Source: Anniella stebbinsi
Lineage: Eukaryota; Chordata; Lepidosauria; Squamata; Anniellidae
Reading direction: 5' to 3'
Assembly (NCBI GenBank): GCA_029215795.1
Contig: JARDYH010000002.1
Coordinates: 111,419,001-111,483,000, forward strand
DNA length: 64,000 nt
Part shown: piece by piece, positions 43,137 to 55,418 of the stretch
How positions within the stretch are numbered: position 1 is the first letter of the stretch
Layout: every line of letters begins with the position of its first letter
The notes under the pieces: generated by a model
What the model was told of the DNA's origin: nothing
Database searches by the model: none
Seen by the model: only the letters and a program-made list of their open reading frames with translations
Made by a program: the position numbers and the translations under genes

Positions 43137-46100
43137 GTGAGTAGGGGCGGGGGCAGGAAAGCTGAAGGGAGGGTGAGAGAGAAGCGCCCGCTCGAGCAGG
43201 CGGGAAAGGGAGCTGTCGTTCCCTGCGTGAGGAGGGAGACGGAAGGCGGAGCCAGCACGCATGCGCGAGCGGGGGTGAGGGGCCTTAAAAAGTAACTCTG
43301 CGCGGCCTCCTGCGAAGAGGGAGGCGTCTTACGGATGGGGTGGAATGCGCATGCGCCGGTTTAACCGTCGCTGGCAGCGTAGCGTAAATCCCGTCACTTT
43401 GAGGGAATCACACAACAATAACAGAAATATATTATTAATAGGCCGCATTGCAGTATTAAGCACAGGAAAGCGTTAAAAATCACCACATTTTTAACACGGG
43501 GGGTTATTCGAGTTAGTTTTTGCAAGCAAAAAAGTAAATAAAACAAACACATAGACCTTTGAAAATAAACGTATTGTTTTAAGTTTTTGTGGAAGCCCCG
43601 TGATTTCCTAGGGTGCTTTTAGGCGAAGTGTTTATTGTGTGTTCCACCTGCCTCATTCACAGAGTTTTATGGGGTGCCCAGGTGATGTTTTACGTTTGTA
43701 ATCTTACGGACTAGTTGCAAAATGCCTTTTGATCGGTAGCACTAGGAGGCTCCCTTAATCTACAAAAGTTTATGATGCAATCCGTTAATCTTTAAAGTGC
43801 CCCAAGACGGTTGTTTCTGGCCAAGTTTTCAGTTATAACAGCCTGTTGGTCTCAGTAGCCTTGAGGTTAGCACCACAACTCTCTGAACCACTTTCTTATC
43901 ACTCTCCTGCTTTATGTATGACAGGGAGAGATTCAGTAGTTCGTCTTGGTAACATGAAAATGTTTAGTGAGGTTAGGGTGACTAGATAAAATCCAGGTCA
44001 GGGCACATGTAACTTTAACAGTTGTAGAGAAAAGGGAATTTCAGCCAGTGTCATTTGTATGCAATTAGTTCCTGGTAAAATTCCCTCTTCATCACAACAG
44101 TTAAAAAGGCGCAGGCACTATACTAGAGTGACCATATACAAAAGAAGACAGGGCCCCTGCAACTTTAACTGTTGTGATGAAGAGAGAATTGCACCAGGAA
44201 CTAATTGCATACAAATGACACTGGCTGAAATTCCCTTTTCTCTACATCTGTTAAAGTTACATGAGCCCTGACCTGGATTTTATCTGGTCACCCTAAGTGA
44301 GGTGCTCCTGTTGATTATTTCTCTTTTATGCAGCTTTTAAAGGCATAGGAGTCCCCCCCAACTGATAACCACTCATGTTAAAGCATATTCCATTAAAATT
44401 TCAGTGGTCCTCTGCACCCTCATATACAAGTTTGCTTTAGTCTTGACTGATCAATCATGCATCTTAGTTTCTTAAAGATTTGTTTCATAGTCCTCTTCTC
44501 ATTTTCTGACCGAAAGTCGCTTCCTTTTTTGCTGTTCCTTCTATCGACCCATTTATGGCCTCTCTTTTCTGTCTCTGGCAAATCATATAATTTGAACAGG
44601 AAGTGAAATCTTGCTTTCAGTTCTGCACATCAAAGAAACTAGGTCCCTCGATGATAGAAGCAAAAAGTCCATTCTCCCCCCACCCCACCCTCCCAGAGAA
44701 AGGCTTGTATAAGTTAACAGGCCTTCTGTTATTATAGTTATCACTTACAATGGGGTCTAAGGACAAACAATTGCAGTAGTATTTTTGGGAGTAAATTTTA
44801 TTGCTATGGCTTTAAAATGCAAACACACAAAAATAATATTTCCATGAGTAGTCAAAAGTTGTAATAACGCTGTTGAGTATATATTTTACTGCTATGGTAA
44901 CTGTAAAAAACAAAAATAAAAAACAAAAAATCACAGTAGTGTTATTGGGAATAAATTTTAGTTCTATGGCTAAAGCACAAACAAAAATAACAATTCCATT
45001 AGTAGTTGAAAAAGTCACTATTAGTCATAAGGTCGCAGATGGATAATTTGTAGCAGGTAGGGTCGGCAGGAGCCAGCACATCGGCTTGCAAGTGGACATG
45101 GGGATTGAGGGAGAGTGAATTCTTAGTAACTCCTCATCCCACCTAGACTAATTCTGGGTACCACTGGATGAGAACCACTGGCTTTAGGTACTCCATGCAA
45201 CATGCAGTGTGTTCTCTGAGCACAACCATGCATTCCCCCAGCAATCCTTATAATATATGACAAAGAACTCTGTGCTCCACTTGCGGCCGCACTGATGGAG
45301 CTTTGGGTGGTAAATAAAGAAGTGCTCAAGGTATATTTTGTTCGTAGGTTTCCTCTGACAAGACCTGATCTGTGCCAGAAATGGGAAGCTGCCGTTAGAA
45401 GGAAAAATTTCAAACCAACAAAGTATAGTAGCATTTGTTCTGAACACTTTACTCCAGATTGCTTCAAAAGGGAATGCAACAACAAGCTACTAAAAGACAA
45501 TGCTGTACCAACAATATTTTGCCACACAGAACCAATTGTGAAGGTAAGTGAGGTTTGAGGAGGGGGAGCTATTCGGAGAAGCATTTGCTTACGTATAATC
45601 AATGCTGTTATTTTGAAGCAACAGATATTGTGAGGAGAGCAGTATGCAGTACCCAATGGGAGCCAGTTGAATTATTTAATTCCTACTCCGTGATGTGCTA
45701 ACTGGAATTGCCTCTTACTACCCTACCACTTTATTTTCATGAATGAGCACACTTCATTAGTTGTTGGGGCCTTCAAACAGAAACAAATGAAAGAGGCTCA
45801 TTTATTAGGTTGCAACTCTGAAAGCTTTATTATTCCATTTAGACACTTCCCTCTCCTGCAAGGGATACATTCGGACCTAAGAAATTAAGCATTTAGGCTT
45901 CCAGAAGAGCTTGGTGAGAGTGACGGAGTTGTGATCAGTGCTTCTGCTTCAGCCTGATATCCGCTTGCCTTACCATTGCAAAAGTGCTAAATGTTGACAG
46001 TCTGTATACCTGCGAAGTATATCCCCCATCTCATGTAATGAATACTGAAAGAGGGTTGCTGCCCCCAGCCGCAAGCCCCTCTTCCTCTGCCTCTTTCAAA

Positions 46101-48765
46101 CACTGAAAATGTGGAGGATGACCTACTGAATTGAAGGGGACAGGGTGTTTTTCCTATCTCAAACTCCCAATTCGTAGGGTGAATTTAAAGGGAAACACTA
46201 CTATGCCCACTCAGCATCACCTTGCAAATTAACCCTTAACTGAAAGGCGTAGCAGGAATTCTTCTATAGGCTGTTGCCTCCATTGCAGAAGCCTGTTGTA
46301 TATATTGGTATAATTAAGGGATCCCTTTTAAAACAGCATTCCCTTCACCACAGTTATTTGGTGCCCTGCGATTTCTAATAAAATAGTTCATTCTCTTTCC
46401 TATGCCACTGAAAATTGCCTGGGTTTATGAGGTGGGCGCACTACATGAGTGCATCAAGACAGGGAGTTAGGGTGTGAGTGCTCAAGCCATGCTAGTTGGT
46501 GTAGTGGAGGTTAAGGTTTTCTTGGTTACATTTCAGATGTGGCTTGTTGATTAGAGAAAATGGCATTTTGAAGGAGTTCACTCCAAGGTGAAAATTGGAG
46601 GTCTGAGATGCTTGGAGATGCACCCTTTTAAAAAGATTCTATACCAACCCAAACCACTTACTGTCAATGGGTGAGATGAAAATGCTAAAAATATACATTA
46701 ATATAATTACTAATATATTCATGTTTAAGAGTATTTTATATCACCCATTGACAGGTAGTATAAACATATGGTAAATTTAAATAAATTAATATATAAGAGT
46801 GCACTCCCCAATGTGGATGTCTGGAGGGGCTCAGGATGGCATATTGGTGCCCCTCTGCTGGCAGAGAGGAGCAGTCCTGGTATGGTTCAGCCATGTTGGA
46901 GGCCTCCACTGTCCCGAGATGGTGGAATGCTGTCTCCAGCAGTTCTCGCTCCAGCGGTAATAGGAGGAAAGCTCTGAGTCCTGGTGTTCCACGGGTGGAG
47001 CAGAAGGAAACCACTTTTGGATCCACTGAATCCAAAACAGCTTGGTTCCCCAAGGGGGATCTGTGCCCATCAGCTATGCCATCCCTGGAGAGGGGAATTG
47101 TATCTATTGAGCCACCACACACAAGCTGACAGGGCTGGGGGTGAGGCAGTAGACCCTCCTCAACATTCCCTACCAACCCCACTCAACATTGCCAAGTACG
47201 TATGTGAATAAAATATTGCTCAAAGCTCTTAGGGGAATGTCTCTGAAGTCTGGTTTTAAATAGTGTAAAAATTGACAACACTAAACTGTAAAAGTTGTCC
47301 ATCTGCCATTAAGATTTTGTTCTTGCATCGAATGCTGCAAGGCTGTTGTTCCAAATGCTTCTTCTGTAATTGTTAAATGCTGCTCAATGGATCCTTGCTA
47401 GAAAGAAAATTGATGCCCCAATCTCAAATAATTTCAGTGGGGTTTTCTTCCAGGTAGCTCTTCTTTAGATTGCAGACCAGGTGGGAAAAGGGGATATAAG
47501 GTTGTATCCAATGATGGTTTTTCATGAGCAAAAGACAATTCTGTTAATGCAAGGCAGAGCACCTGATTTTCACCCGTTTTCTCTACATATTACAACCCCC
47601 TGTGCCGCCCCAAACTACTTTTGAGAATTGGGGATTCTCTAGAACTGTGGATTATGGCACCGAGGGCTGCAGTATGTAAGGGGGATTGGTGAAAATTAAA
47701 TGCACCGTCTTGCACAAGTGTAACCCCTTTCCACTAGTAGAAAGCCACCATTGGATACAACACAAGGTTTGCAACAACCATGACCTGTTGAAGAGATCCA
47801 TTCTGTTGTTGCCACAAATATATGTCTGAAATTTAGTAGCTTTTATATCTGTCCATCTCTGTCCCATTTGAAAAATAGTGCTGCGGATTTGCTTTCCTTT
47901 TTGTTTTGCTGCATATTTTATACCATATTAAAGAATAAGTGGATATTTCCTTTTATTATATACATACAGTACGTTTTAGGAAATGCTTAGGGTAATGAAA
48001 TAGGACACAATATAGTATGGCAAAAAGGGTTTCATCATCCTTTAGGTTTCTTCTTGATAGAACTAACATTCATGTTACAGGAGGATCTCTCTGTAATTTG
48101 GCGAAAAAATCTGGAACACCTAAGGATGGCATCCTTGTGTGAGGCCTGTTTCCTGAGGTGGCCCCTGACTTCCTTTCTCTAGGAGGTTCAAGTATTGCAA
48201 AGAGATATAATGTTGGAAACTGGTTATTAAATAGCTATTTTGAACTGCAAAAGGATGAAATTCAAACATGCTGTGTTGAACTAGCAAATTGCTGTGGTTG
48301 TCACTTGAATCTTCTGACCTATGCCTTTAACCAAACAAATTTAAAATATATGTTCTTGCCTTGCTGTTTTAGTCTGAAGCCACTCAAGCACTACCTGAAG
48401 TACCAACTCCCCCTTCTCCTTCACCACCACCGCCACAAACTGATCTAAGACTAGTAGATCCAAGCATTGGATTATTAATGCCGCCCCTGCATACCCCCAA
48501 TAATATTGCTGTCTTTTGTGATCACAACTATACTGTAGAAGATACAGTGCATCAGAGAAAAAGGATTCAGCAGCTGGAGGAGCAAGTGGACAAACTGAGG
48601 AAGAAGCTTAAGACTGCTCAGCAGCGATGTAGGCGGCAGGAGAAACAGATTGAAAAACTACGAGAACTTGTTCAGTTTCAGAAAGAAAAAGACGTGCTGT
48701 CAGGGAAAGGTAGCTATGTGATTCTGCCTAATGACTATTTTGAAATTGTAGAAGTACCTGCCTAG
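43066..48765 (+). CDS. THAP1: THAP1, join of three exons
   Basis: Sequence-specific DNA-binding nuclear protein of the THAP zinc-finger family; in mammals it controls cell-cycle genes and loss of function causes DYT6 dystonia. The coding sequence is 43066-43136, 45348-45543 and 48373-48765: 71 + 196 + 393 bases, 219 residues against 213 in human as I recall it. The C2CH zinc ligands are C5 and C10 in [10 protein letters not shown] and the Cys/His of CSEHF; the AVPTIF box follows at the end of the THAP domain. Downstream are a Pro-rich linker, the HCFC1-binding tetrapeptide DHNY, and a coiled coil with nuclear localisation basic residues ([19 protein letters not shown]). It ends EIVEVPA. Splice sites are canonical and phases join cleanly. 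Identification is by near identity to the known protein from memory. Confidence 0.96.
43974..44295. mobile_element. 322-bp hAT-type MITE (atccaggtc end type) in THAP1 intron 1
   Basis: Ends TAGGGTGACT / GGTCACCCTA with an exact 8-bp target duplication AGTGAGGT (43966-43973 and 44296-44303). Interior as in 10769-11088. Confidence 0.9.
44773..45013. repeat. Three imperfect tandem copies of an 80-bp AT-rich unit
   Basis: In THAP1 intron 1. Units start near 44773, 44858 and 44933 and share gggagtaaattttattgcta-like text, then aacaaaaataa and ccat.agtagt. Divergence between units is moderate. Confidence 0.7.
45348..45543 (+). other. THAP1: THAP1 coding exon 2
   Basis: Acceptor ttcgtag|GT, donor AAG|GTAAGT, ends in phase 0. 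Encodes the core of the THAP domain: [33 protein letters not shown] and NAVPTIF. Confidence 0.96.
48373..48765 (+). other. THAP1: THAP1 coding exon 3
   Basis: Acceptor gctgttttag|TCTGAAG. Encodes the Pro-rich linker (PSPSPPPPQ), the DHNY motif, the coiled coil and the C-terminus; TAG at 48763-48765. Confidence 0.95.
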
Positions 48766-48891
48766 GAGGCTAACATATATATTTATGGGGCACTGCCAAA
48801 TTTAGCCTCATCAGACTAACTCAGAAGTCCAGTTTAAAAATGCAATGCTTTCTAGTTCTGTGTACAAGATACTTCAGCCCTACAAAATAAC

Positions 48892-48897
48892 AATAAA
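48892..48897 (+). terminator. THAP1: THAP1 polyadenylation signal AATAAA
   Basis: Canonical hexamer 127 bases after the stop codon, followed by a T-rich stretch with tttgtcactgtgactttttt. This would give a short 3' UTR. Confidence 0.75.
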
Positions 48898-49539
48898 ATT
48901 GCTATATAATAATTCTTTGTCACTGTGACTTTTTTGCATTTTTATTTGTTGCTTCCTCCATCGTGAGAGTAGCATTATTTACACCGAGGGCCACTGGCAG
49001 TATCATACTCCACTCACAGCACAATTCTGTCCATGTTTACTTAGAAGTAAATCTATTCAATTGGGCTTACTCCCAGGTAAATGTGTATAGGATTGCAATC
49101 TTTGGCCACAGTCCTATACTCACTTCCTGAGAGTAAGCCCCACTAACTGAATGGGGCTTACTTCTGAGTAGACATGTATAGGATTGCATTGTTAGATGAT
49201 TTTATTTGTTTTAAAAAGCAGAACCAGAATGTTGCTCAAAAATGATAGTTCATCAATTGTAATGATATTTTATTGGTCATGGTGGGTAACGCTAAAGAGA
49301 AATATAACAGAAACAGAATGCTAAACTTTAATGTTATATAGAAGAGAGAGGGTGTGATGACGGTTGGTGGCTATGATCTATGAGCCAGTAAGCCTTTGGT
49401 TCAAATATAGCCTCTGCTGTGAACCTCTTTGGGTAGCTTTATGCAAACCACTATTGCTCAGCTAATACTGCCTGTTTATGTGGTCTTGCTGTTCACTTTT
49501 GGTACACAGGTGGCATACTCAAGAAACCCTTGATTGGTC

Positions 49540-50360
49540 TATAAAGGTGTGATGGAACAAAGGAGAAAAGGCAGTGTCAGGGATATGTAGGGCTTGAACC
49601 ACTAAGGTCAAAATCAGCGCCATAAACATAGTGATCAGAAAATATTGAGACTTCAATATAGGTACTAGGGCATTGGTACAATGTGCTTTCCACAGCTCAC
49701 CCATGTCAAGAGATGAGCTGCTATGTCTGCAAACACTAGCTTCCAGACTGCTATCAAGGGCAGTGCCATGTAAAACATCTGAAAATCTAGCTTCGAAGTT
49801 ATGATGGTATGAATGACATTGGGTTGTTCCTGATCAGATACAAAGATTGACAATCTTCTCTCAAGGACTTGTGAAAGGTACAGCTAGCCACTGCTACAGT
49901 TTTCAATCGCAGACATGGCTGCTGATCCTGAAGTGCCAGAAGGCTGCACATTTGAGAGGCTGAACTTTACATGGAGTGGGTGTGTGGATCAAGTCATGAG
50001 GCTCACCAACCATCACTTTCTCAAACTTACCTGAGCTCAACTTCAGCAAGCTCACCCTCTATTTTTGCTCAAAGTGGGGTAGAATCCAACTGAAGTCCTA
50101 CTTAGAGTAGACCCATTGAAATAGGTAGATCTACTCTAAGTAGGACTTTAGTAAGATTCTACCTTATGTAAGTAGGCACTGCAGGATTTGTGTTAGTTGA
50201 AAAAGAGGTAGAGTTGACTGTCATCATCATACTGATGACACCAAATGTATACAATCTTCACTAGCAGCCTTACATATACATGGAAAAAGACAGGAGACAA
50301 GATTAAACCTTGCATCTAGCCGTTTGGATATGGAGAAGTATGCAACCTTGCCAGAAATTA
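49540..50360 (-). mobile_element. L2-like LINE relic
   Basis: On the minus strand VIHTIITSKLDFQMFYMALP (from about 49830) aligns with [20 protein letters not shown] of the LINE at 62.9-64 kb, and the DNA at 50215-50330 (tcatcatactgatgacacca) is collinear with the YADD region there. Frames are destroyed. Confidence 0.6.
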
Positions 50361-51419
50361 AGCAGTTGCATGATTTCATCAAATTATATGCATCCCTGGA
50401 AGCAACTCTACGCTAGTACTGAGGATGAAATTTTGGCGCCATTAAATCCAATGTTTTAATTTCAGTGGTGTGACTTTTTGCCTTAGGTTTGAAAATTTCC
50501 CTATTTCTGAAGGGTCTAGTCAAGAGCTATTTGGTTAACTTGAAGGGACTATAATGAAGAGATTTTGGCAATAAAAAGATTCAAAACCATATGGTCTCTG
50601 AGATATCTAACTTAGTCAGTGATGATGTCACAATTGTCCCCCACTCCCTCCCCCAGTTTCCAATAGATGAATGTCAGCCTGCATGGGTGAGCTCTTCATA
50701 AGACATCCAGGTTAAGGTAAAGCCTACATGTAGTTTTAAATTATATATGGAAAAAGATCAGTTGTTACACAAGTGACCGTCCTTTACCAGTAGGAGAATG
50801 CAGGGGATATTAATATGAATGCTGTTAGCCATTTTGAGTTAAATATGTATTAAGGCTGTTAATATTTTAAAAAGCCCAACCCAAATTGTGTGTCAGCTAT
50901 TCTCAAGGCTACTTCATACATTGCTTACAAGAAATATTGACACAACCCAGTCTGTGCCTTTGCATAGCAATGGGAGCACATCAGTGCTTTCATGAGCATA
51001 GCTGTCTGGAGTGTAAGAACTCCATGAGCAGAACAGTACTTGTGGGAAGGGGAGCAGCAAGACTAGATTATCCCAGATATGGTGGTAGTTGTTTTTTCTG
51101 ACTATACTTTTGCCAGATTTGATGTTACTTTTGCCTGATCTGGCCTATCATGGGGAGACGAAAAGGAATGTTTCTGCCACATGTTCAATTTCACATTCAA
51201 ATATGACCCACATGTAAAGAATCCCATATGTGTCATCTAAAGATGTGTGGCTTATTGCCATCTTTAGTGGGCAATTTATCCATGAGAACTTTGCTTACCA
51301 ATGTAGTATTCTAAAACATATTCGGACATTATGGCCTGTGTTCAATTTTGAGGATGGAGTAGATCTACCTGGTAGTAGTAGAGTGGCTTAAAGTCGATTT
51401 CTGGCCAAATAATGCATAT

Positions 51420-51635
51420 TCACAAAAGTGTGAAATTTGGTACGGTGGTTTTGTGACCAGCACCTTTATCTTTTCTTTTGGAATTACCAGAGCACTGAAG
51501 ATCATCGGAATGGTCTTCTTGGCAAAATATGCATTTTGTCCAATCCATTTCACTTCTGTCAGGTTGAGGGCCTGATGCGGATGCACCTTGTAAAAGTAAC
51601 CCATTAGCACATTTTTCCATTGTACACTTCTTCAT
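51420..51635 (-). pseudogene. Small ORF with CxxC motif, possible transposon-derived domain
   Basis: 71 codons from a genuine ATG. MDWTKCIFCQEDHSDDLQCS, then NSKRKDKGAG, resembles a short Cys-containing domain that I recall at the N-terminus of many uncharacterised, repeat-encoded animal proteins; the pattern is C-x2-C with a third Cys, followed by basic residues. The frame ends soon after, where such a domain would continue, so it is probably a fragment. The assignment is tentative. Confidence 0.35.
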
Positions 51636-53435
51636 TGTGATCTAATCTGAAACAGAAAAAGAAAAAAAAGTTAAAAATAAGAATAAAAAGAAAAAAAAGT
51701 TAAAAATAAGAATAAATCATATTATACTTGAAATCAATCTCAAGTAAAAAGAAGCCTCTTATGGAAATTTTGCATTATTTTCACTACCCCCCAATTGATG
51801 CCTCAATACATATTCTTGTTCAAAAAGGTGTAAAATATGACCTCTGAAAGTTTCAGGCTTGCAACACAAAGTGCAAGATTGAAATGAGGGTAACATAGTG
51901 CATCTTGTTGCCTTCTCAGATAAATGGGTAGGAATAAATCCTTAATATCTCGACAATGGTTACTCCTAGAAAAGATTGATGATGAGCTTTTTTATAGCAA
52001 ACTTTATGCTCTTTAATTTTGTACTGAGACATCTTTTCTGTGAGATTAAAAATAATAGAGTTATTGTGAGAAAATTGAATTTGGGGTGACATTTTCCAAG
52101 ATGGCGGCCGTTACGATGATTTCCCAAGATGCCCCTATATCTAATTTTAATCTACATGGTAATAAATACCACCATACCAAATGTGCATGATTTAGATGCT
52201 AAGCCGCTCTACTATAGGTTCTCTTGCTCCTTTCCATGAGTTGGGCCAGGTCAGGAAAAAAAGTAATTCCCAATCTGGTCCATTATGTCCTTGTTTTTCT
52301 GAGTATTCTTTGCTCGTTGTAATACCTGTTCAAATATTGCATATGTCTTCTCCCCTGCATACAAAAGATAACCCATCTCTTACTTCAGTTCTCTTTCCCT
52401 CTACCATCTCAGCCCTCAATGGTGCTGACCATTCCTCTAATAAGCCTTGTTGCAAAAACAATTAGTATACTTGTTTAATAAGGCAAGTAAGTATGTTTGC
52501 AGGTGTGAGACCTACGCTGGTTATGTGGAGAAGTTCTTTTCATGCTTAAGTAGGGCTGTTCCTTCCATGCAGCCCAATAATGGTACCTGCCTCAGGTAGC
52601 ACCATGAGAAGGGTGACATTTGAATGTAGGAATTGGTATCTGAATTCTAAAGGGTTCAGCAAGACATTTTAAAGCATTGATCCTAGTGGGGGTGTCGTGG
52701 CTGGAAGGCTTGGGCCCCAATTCAGGCAGCCAAATGTCTTGAGCCAGCACTTTTTAAGTTAAATGCATGTTGGGGCTTGTTACTTTTCTGGCAGTAAGCG
52801 TAGAAAGCCCACATTGATGATTTCACCAGCAAAAGCAACAGAGGGACAGCATAAAGCAGAACTTGTGGTGTTCAGAGACATTTGCAGATAGGAGGTTAGA
52901 ATGATATACTGCCCTGCCCTTGTTCCTGTTCCTCCAGTGCTTTTACATACAATTGCATAAACAAAAGCAGCTGCTTATTGCCCCCCACAACCCCGCTCCC
53001 ATACGAACAACTTTCAGAGAAGCAGCCCTGTTTCTTAATGCGTTAATAACATTGAACCAAAATAGCCTTACAAATCAACAAGGACATTCTTAACGTTCTG
53101 GTCCACTGGCTAAAAATTGTTCCTCATCGATTAAAATGGGCTCCTATTAGTTAATCAACTACAGCTTTAGTTGATGAATCTACTGATTGAACTAATTACA
53201 GCTTGCAACTCCAGTCATGTTTATATCAAAGTTATGACCATTATGCTATAACCTTGCTGGAAAAGTTACTCTTTGCAGGAGCAAAAAAAAAAAGTGAAAA
53301 TTATGTGTGTTTGTTTCAATTTTTCCAGCTTGCAGAAGAAGCGTGAAAAAGAAGTCTGTAGGAATGGCTTAGTTTCTTTGTCCCAATAAATCACAGTGTG
53401 AGGTGAGGATAAAAGAAAGATCAAATAGAAATAAG

Positions 53436-54776
53436 ATGATGGAAGCAGATTGTTGGGATCCAGATTCTTCAAGTGAAGAATCTGATGCCTTTTCTTATTA
53501 CAGCAGAAGTGAACAGAATGCTTCTCATATAAAACCAAATATTCATAGAGGAGATACTATGAAATATTTGGGTGATAGATATGCAGTAGCGCACTTTCCC
53601 ACATCGGTTTGTACTTGTGAAGATGATGGAAGGGCCAGGCCTTCTCAGAAAATGAAGCCTCATAGCCACAGAGGGATGTGTTCCATTCCTAAACGGCAGG
53701 AATCATGCTATGCTCAGAGAGCCAATGATATAGGTGTGGTTCCCACCCGGCTCCCAATGTGTCTTCGAAAGACACGCCAACAGCTTCGACAAGAGAAGGA
53801 GGCAGCCACCGCAATCCAGTCTGCCTGGAGAGGTTGTCAAATCCGGAGGGATATTGACAAAATGGAAAAGGCTGCCAGCCAAATCCAGGCAGCTTTCCGG
53901 GGATACATGACACGGAAGGAGCTGCCTTTGGGACTGTATAGTCATTGCAGGACTGATGGGCGAAAGTTAAAGATGAGAGCTGAAAATGACCGCAGGTGCT
54001 TTCCAGAGTTCCGAAATTGCCTTCAGCAGTTGGGGTCGACATCTGGAAGACACCCTAGAAGCTTGAGTGTCATCCTCCCATATGACAGACTAAGAAACCA
54101 TCCCCAAAACATGAGCATCCTCCTCCCAAATAACAGAGCAAGAAACTATCCCCAACCTATCCTAGAATATCCTCTCTTGAATCCCAAAGTAGCCTTTGGC
54201 CAGTGCAAGTCAGTCTGCAGACCCAACAGGGAAGGTTTTATGTACATTTCTCCAAATACCTTTGCCAGGGGAATACAGGTGCAAAGATATCAGGATGCTG
54301 CCACCACAATCCAAGATGCATGGAGGAGGTACCAAATCAGGATGAAAGCGAGGGCAATGATACAAGTAGAAAAAAGACCCCGGAAGTCTTTTTGTTCTAA
54401 TTTGACTATCAGGAAAACCTCTTGGAGACACGCATTGTCAGGGCGTACAGTGGAGGAGCATGAAATTCGGCAAATCTTTACAAACTCAGAGCTCAGAGAA
54501 GGCACGGTTTCATTGAGAAAAGTACCACGGATTCGGAATATTAATATCTACGCAGTGGTGAAGGACCCGCCAGCTCCTTTCCAAAGGCCCAGCATCTCCA
54601 TACAGGTACTGAGCCCAAATGCTGTGGTCCAGGGATATCAGAGCGATATGAGTAGAGGTGTGCGGGCCCTCTACACTGTGAGAAATGGTAGTGCTTCAAG
54701 ACCGTCTCAGATCCTCATTCATGTGAATATGCAGAAAGGGAAAGATGCCCTCTTAATAACTGAAAAGAAGCAGTAA
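53436..54776 (+). CDS. IQ-motif protein, large coding exon (possible IQCN)
   Basis: Predicted calmodulin-binding protein of 446 residues in one open exon. ATG at 53436 is the first in-frame ATG; the next codon is also ATG and has a good Kozak context (A at -3, G at +4). An in-frame TAG at 53370 bounds the frame, and a possible acceptor (cccaataaatcacag) sits just before, so upstream exons cannot be excluded. Three IQ motifs are visible: AIQSAWRGCQIRRD (126-139), QIQAAFRGYMTRKE (149-162) and TIQDAWRRYQIRMK (291-304). Between them is a tandem pair of LP..R.RN.PQ units (about 210-240). The N-terminus is acidic and Ser-rich. The IQ pair resembles the C-terminal IQ pair of mammalian IQCN as I remember it, and IQCN neighbours JUND in human. 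The identification is inference. Confidence 0.75.
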   Translation: MMEADCWDPDSSSEESDAFSYYSRSEQNASHIKPNIHRGDTMKYLGDRYAVAHFPTSVCTCEDDGRARPSQKMKPHSHRGMCSIPKRQESCYAQRANDIGVVPTRLPMCLRKTRQQLRQEKEAATAIQSAWRGCQIRRDIDKMEKAASQIQAAFRGYMTRKELPLGLYSHCRTDGRKLKMRAENDRRCFPEFRNCLQQLGSTSGRHPRSLSVILPYDRLRNHPQNMSILLPNNRARNYPQPILEYPLLNPKVAFGQCKSVCRPNREGFMYISPNTFARGIQVQRYQDAATTIQDAWRRYQIRMKARAMIQVEKRPRKSFCSNLTIRKTSWRHALSGRTVEEHEIRQIFTNSELREGTVSLRKVPRIRNINIYAVVKDPPAPFQRPSISIQVLSPNAVVQGYQSDMSRGVRALYTVRNGSASRPSQILIHVNMQKGKDALLITEKKQ

Positions 54777-54881
54777 AAGCCAGGAGAATGCTCCTAAAAA
54801 AGGTGCATTTGTTTGGTAAAGATCTCTCTGGGATATTGTACATCAACTCAGCTGTGACGGTAGATGCACATTGCTCACTCA

Positions 54882-55418
54882 TGGGCTGCATTCGGGCAGC
54901 ACATTAGTCAATGGTGGGTTGAGTAACCAACTCACAGTTGGTTATTTTGTGGGTACTTCCCACACAACATATTCCTGCACAACTGTGGGTGGTTGGGGCT
55001 GGCATTGAGTGGACTAATAGTCAACCCAGCATTTGACTGACACAGCCCCCGCCCCTTTCCCCACCCTCCCTCCTCCCTCAGTCCTCCCAATTCTATCCCA
55101 GCAGCCTCTGCAAGTTGCGCCAGTTGTAGCAGAGTGGCAGCCGCCGCTTTGGTCACTCTTGCCGCCTGCCTCTATGGGCTTGTGTTTTAACCCACTCACC
55201 ACATGCCATTAACCCACTCACCCCTCCACACTTTAAACAACTGGCTTCGAGCTAAACAACTTGCAAGCCAGTTGTTTCTCAGTTGCTTATTTGGGCGGAA
55301 TAGCATGCCGTCAGTAGTTTGTGAGCGGCGTGTTACCCTCCACACAACACAATAAGCAACACAATTGACGATTGTTCCCCCTCCTCAGTTGCTTAATGTG
55401 TTGTCTGAATGCAGCCAT
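54882..55418. mobile_element. 540-bp palindromic DNA element
   Basis: Left end gggctgcattcgggcagcac and right end gtgttgtctgaatgcagcca are inverted; inner arms contain caaccaactcacagttggtt and gccagttgtttctcagttgc. Ends match the inner ends of 19774-20217. It starts about 105 bases after the stop codon of the IQ gene, so may lie in its 3' UTR. Confidence 0.7.

Larger units (their letters stand above)
48898..53372. other. Intergenic between THAP1 and the IQ gene
   Basis: Two tandem 'tataggattgca' short repeats (49010-49190), a possible old SINE at 49366-49485, a minus-strand L2 relic (49540-50360), a small ORF with a Cys motif (51420-51635, minus), a 37-bp tandem duplication at 51655-51715, and a YY1-like AAGATGGCGGCC near 52101. 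Unseen 5' exons of the IQ gene could also lie here. Confidence 0.5.

Noticed and set aside
46736..47211. Overlapping frames on both strands in THAP1 intron 2
   Set aside because: No recognisable domain, and both strands are open equally; looks like a GC-richer intronic segment, perhaps an unnamed repeat.
53403..53435. Eleven extra N-terminal residues for the IQ protein
   Set aside because: They would need a GTG start; the first ATG is at 53436. They could be coding only if an upstream exon is spliced in.
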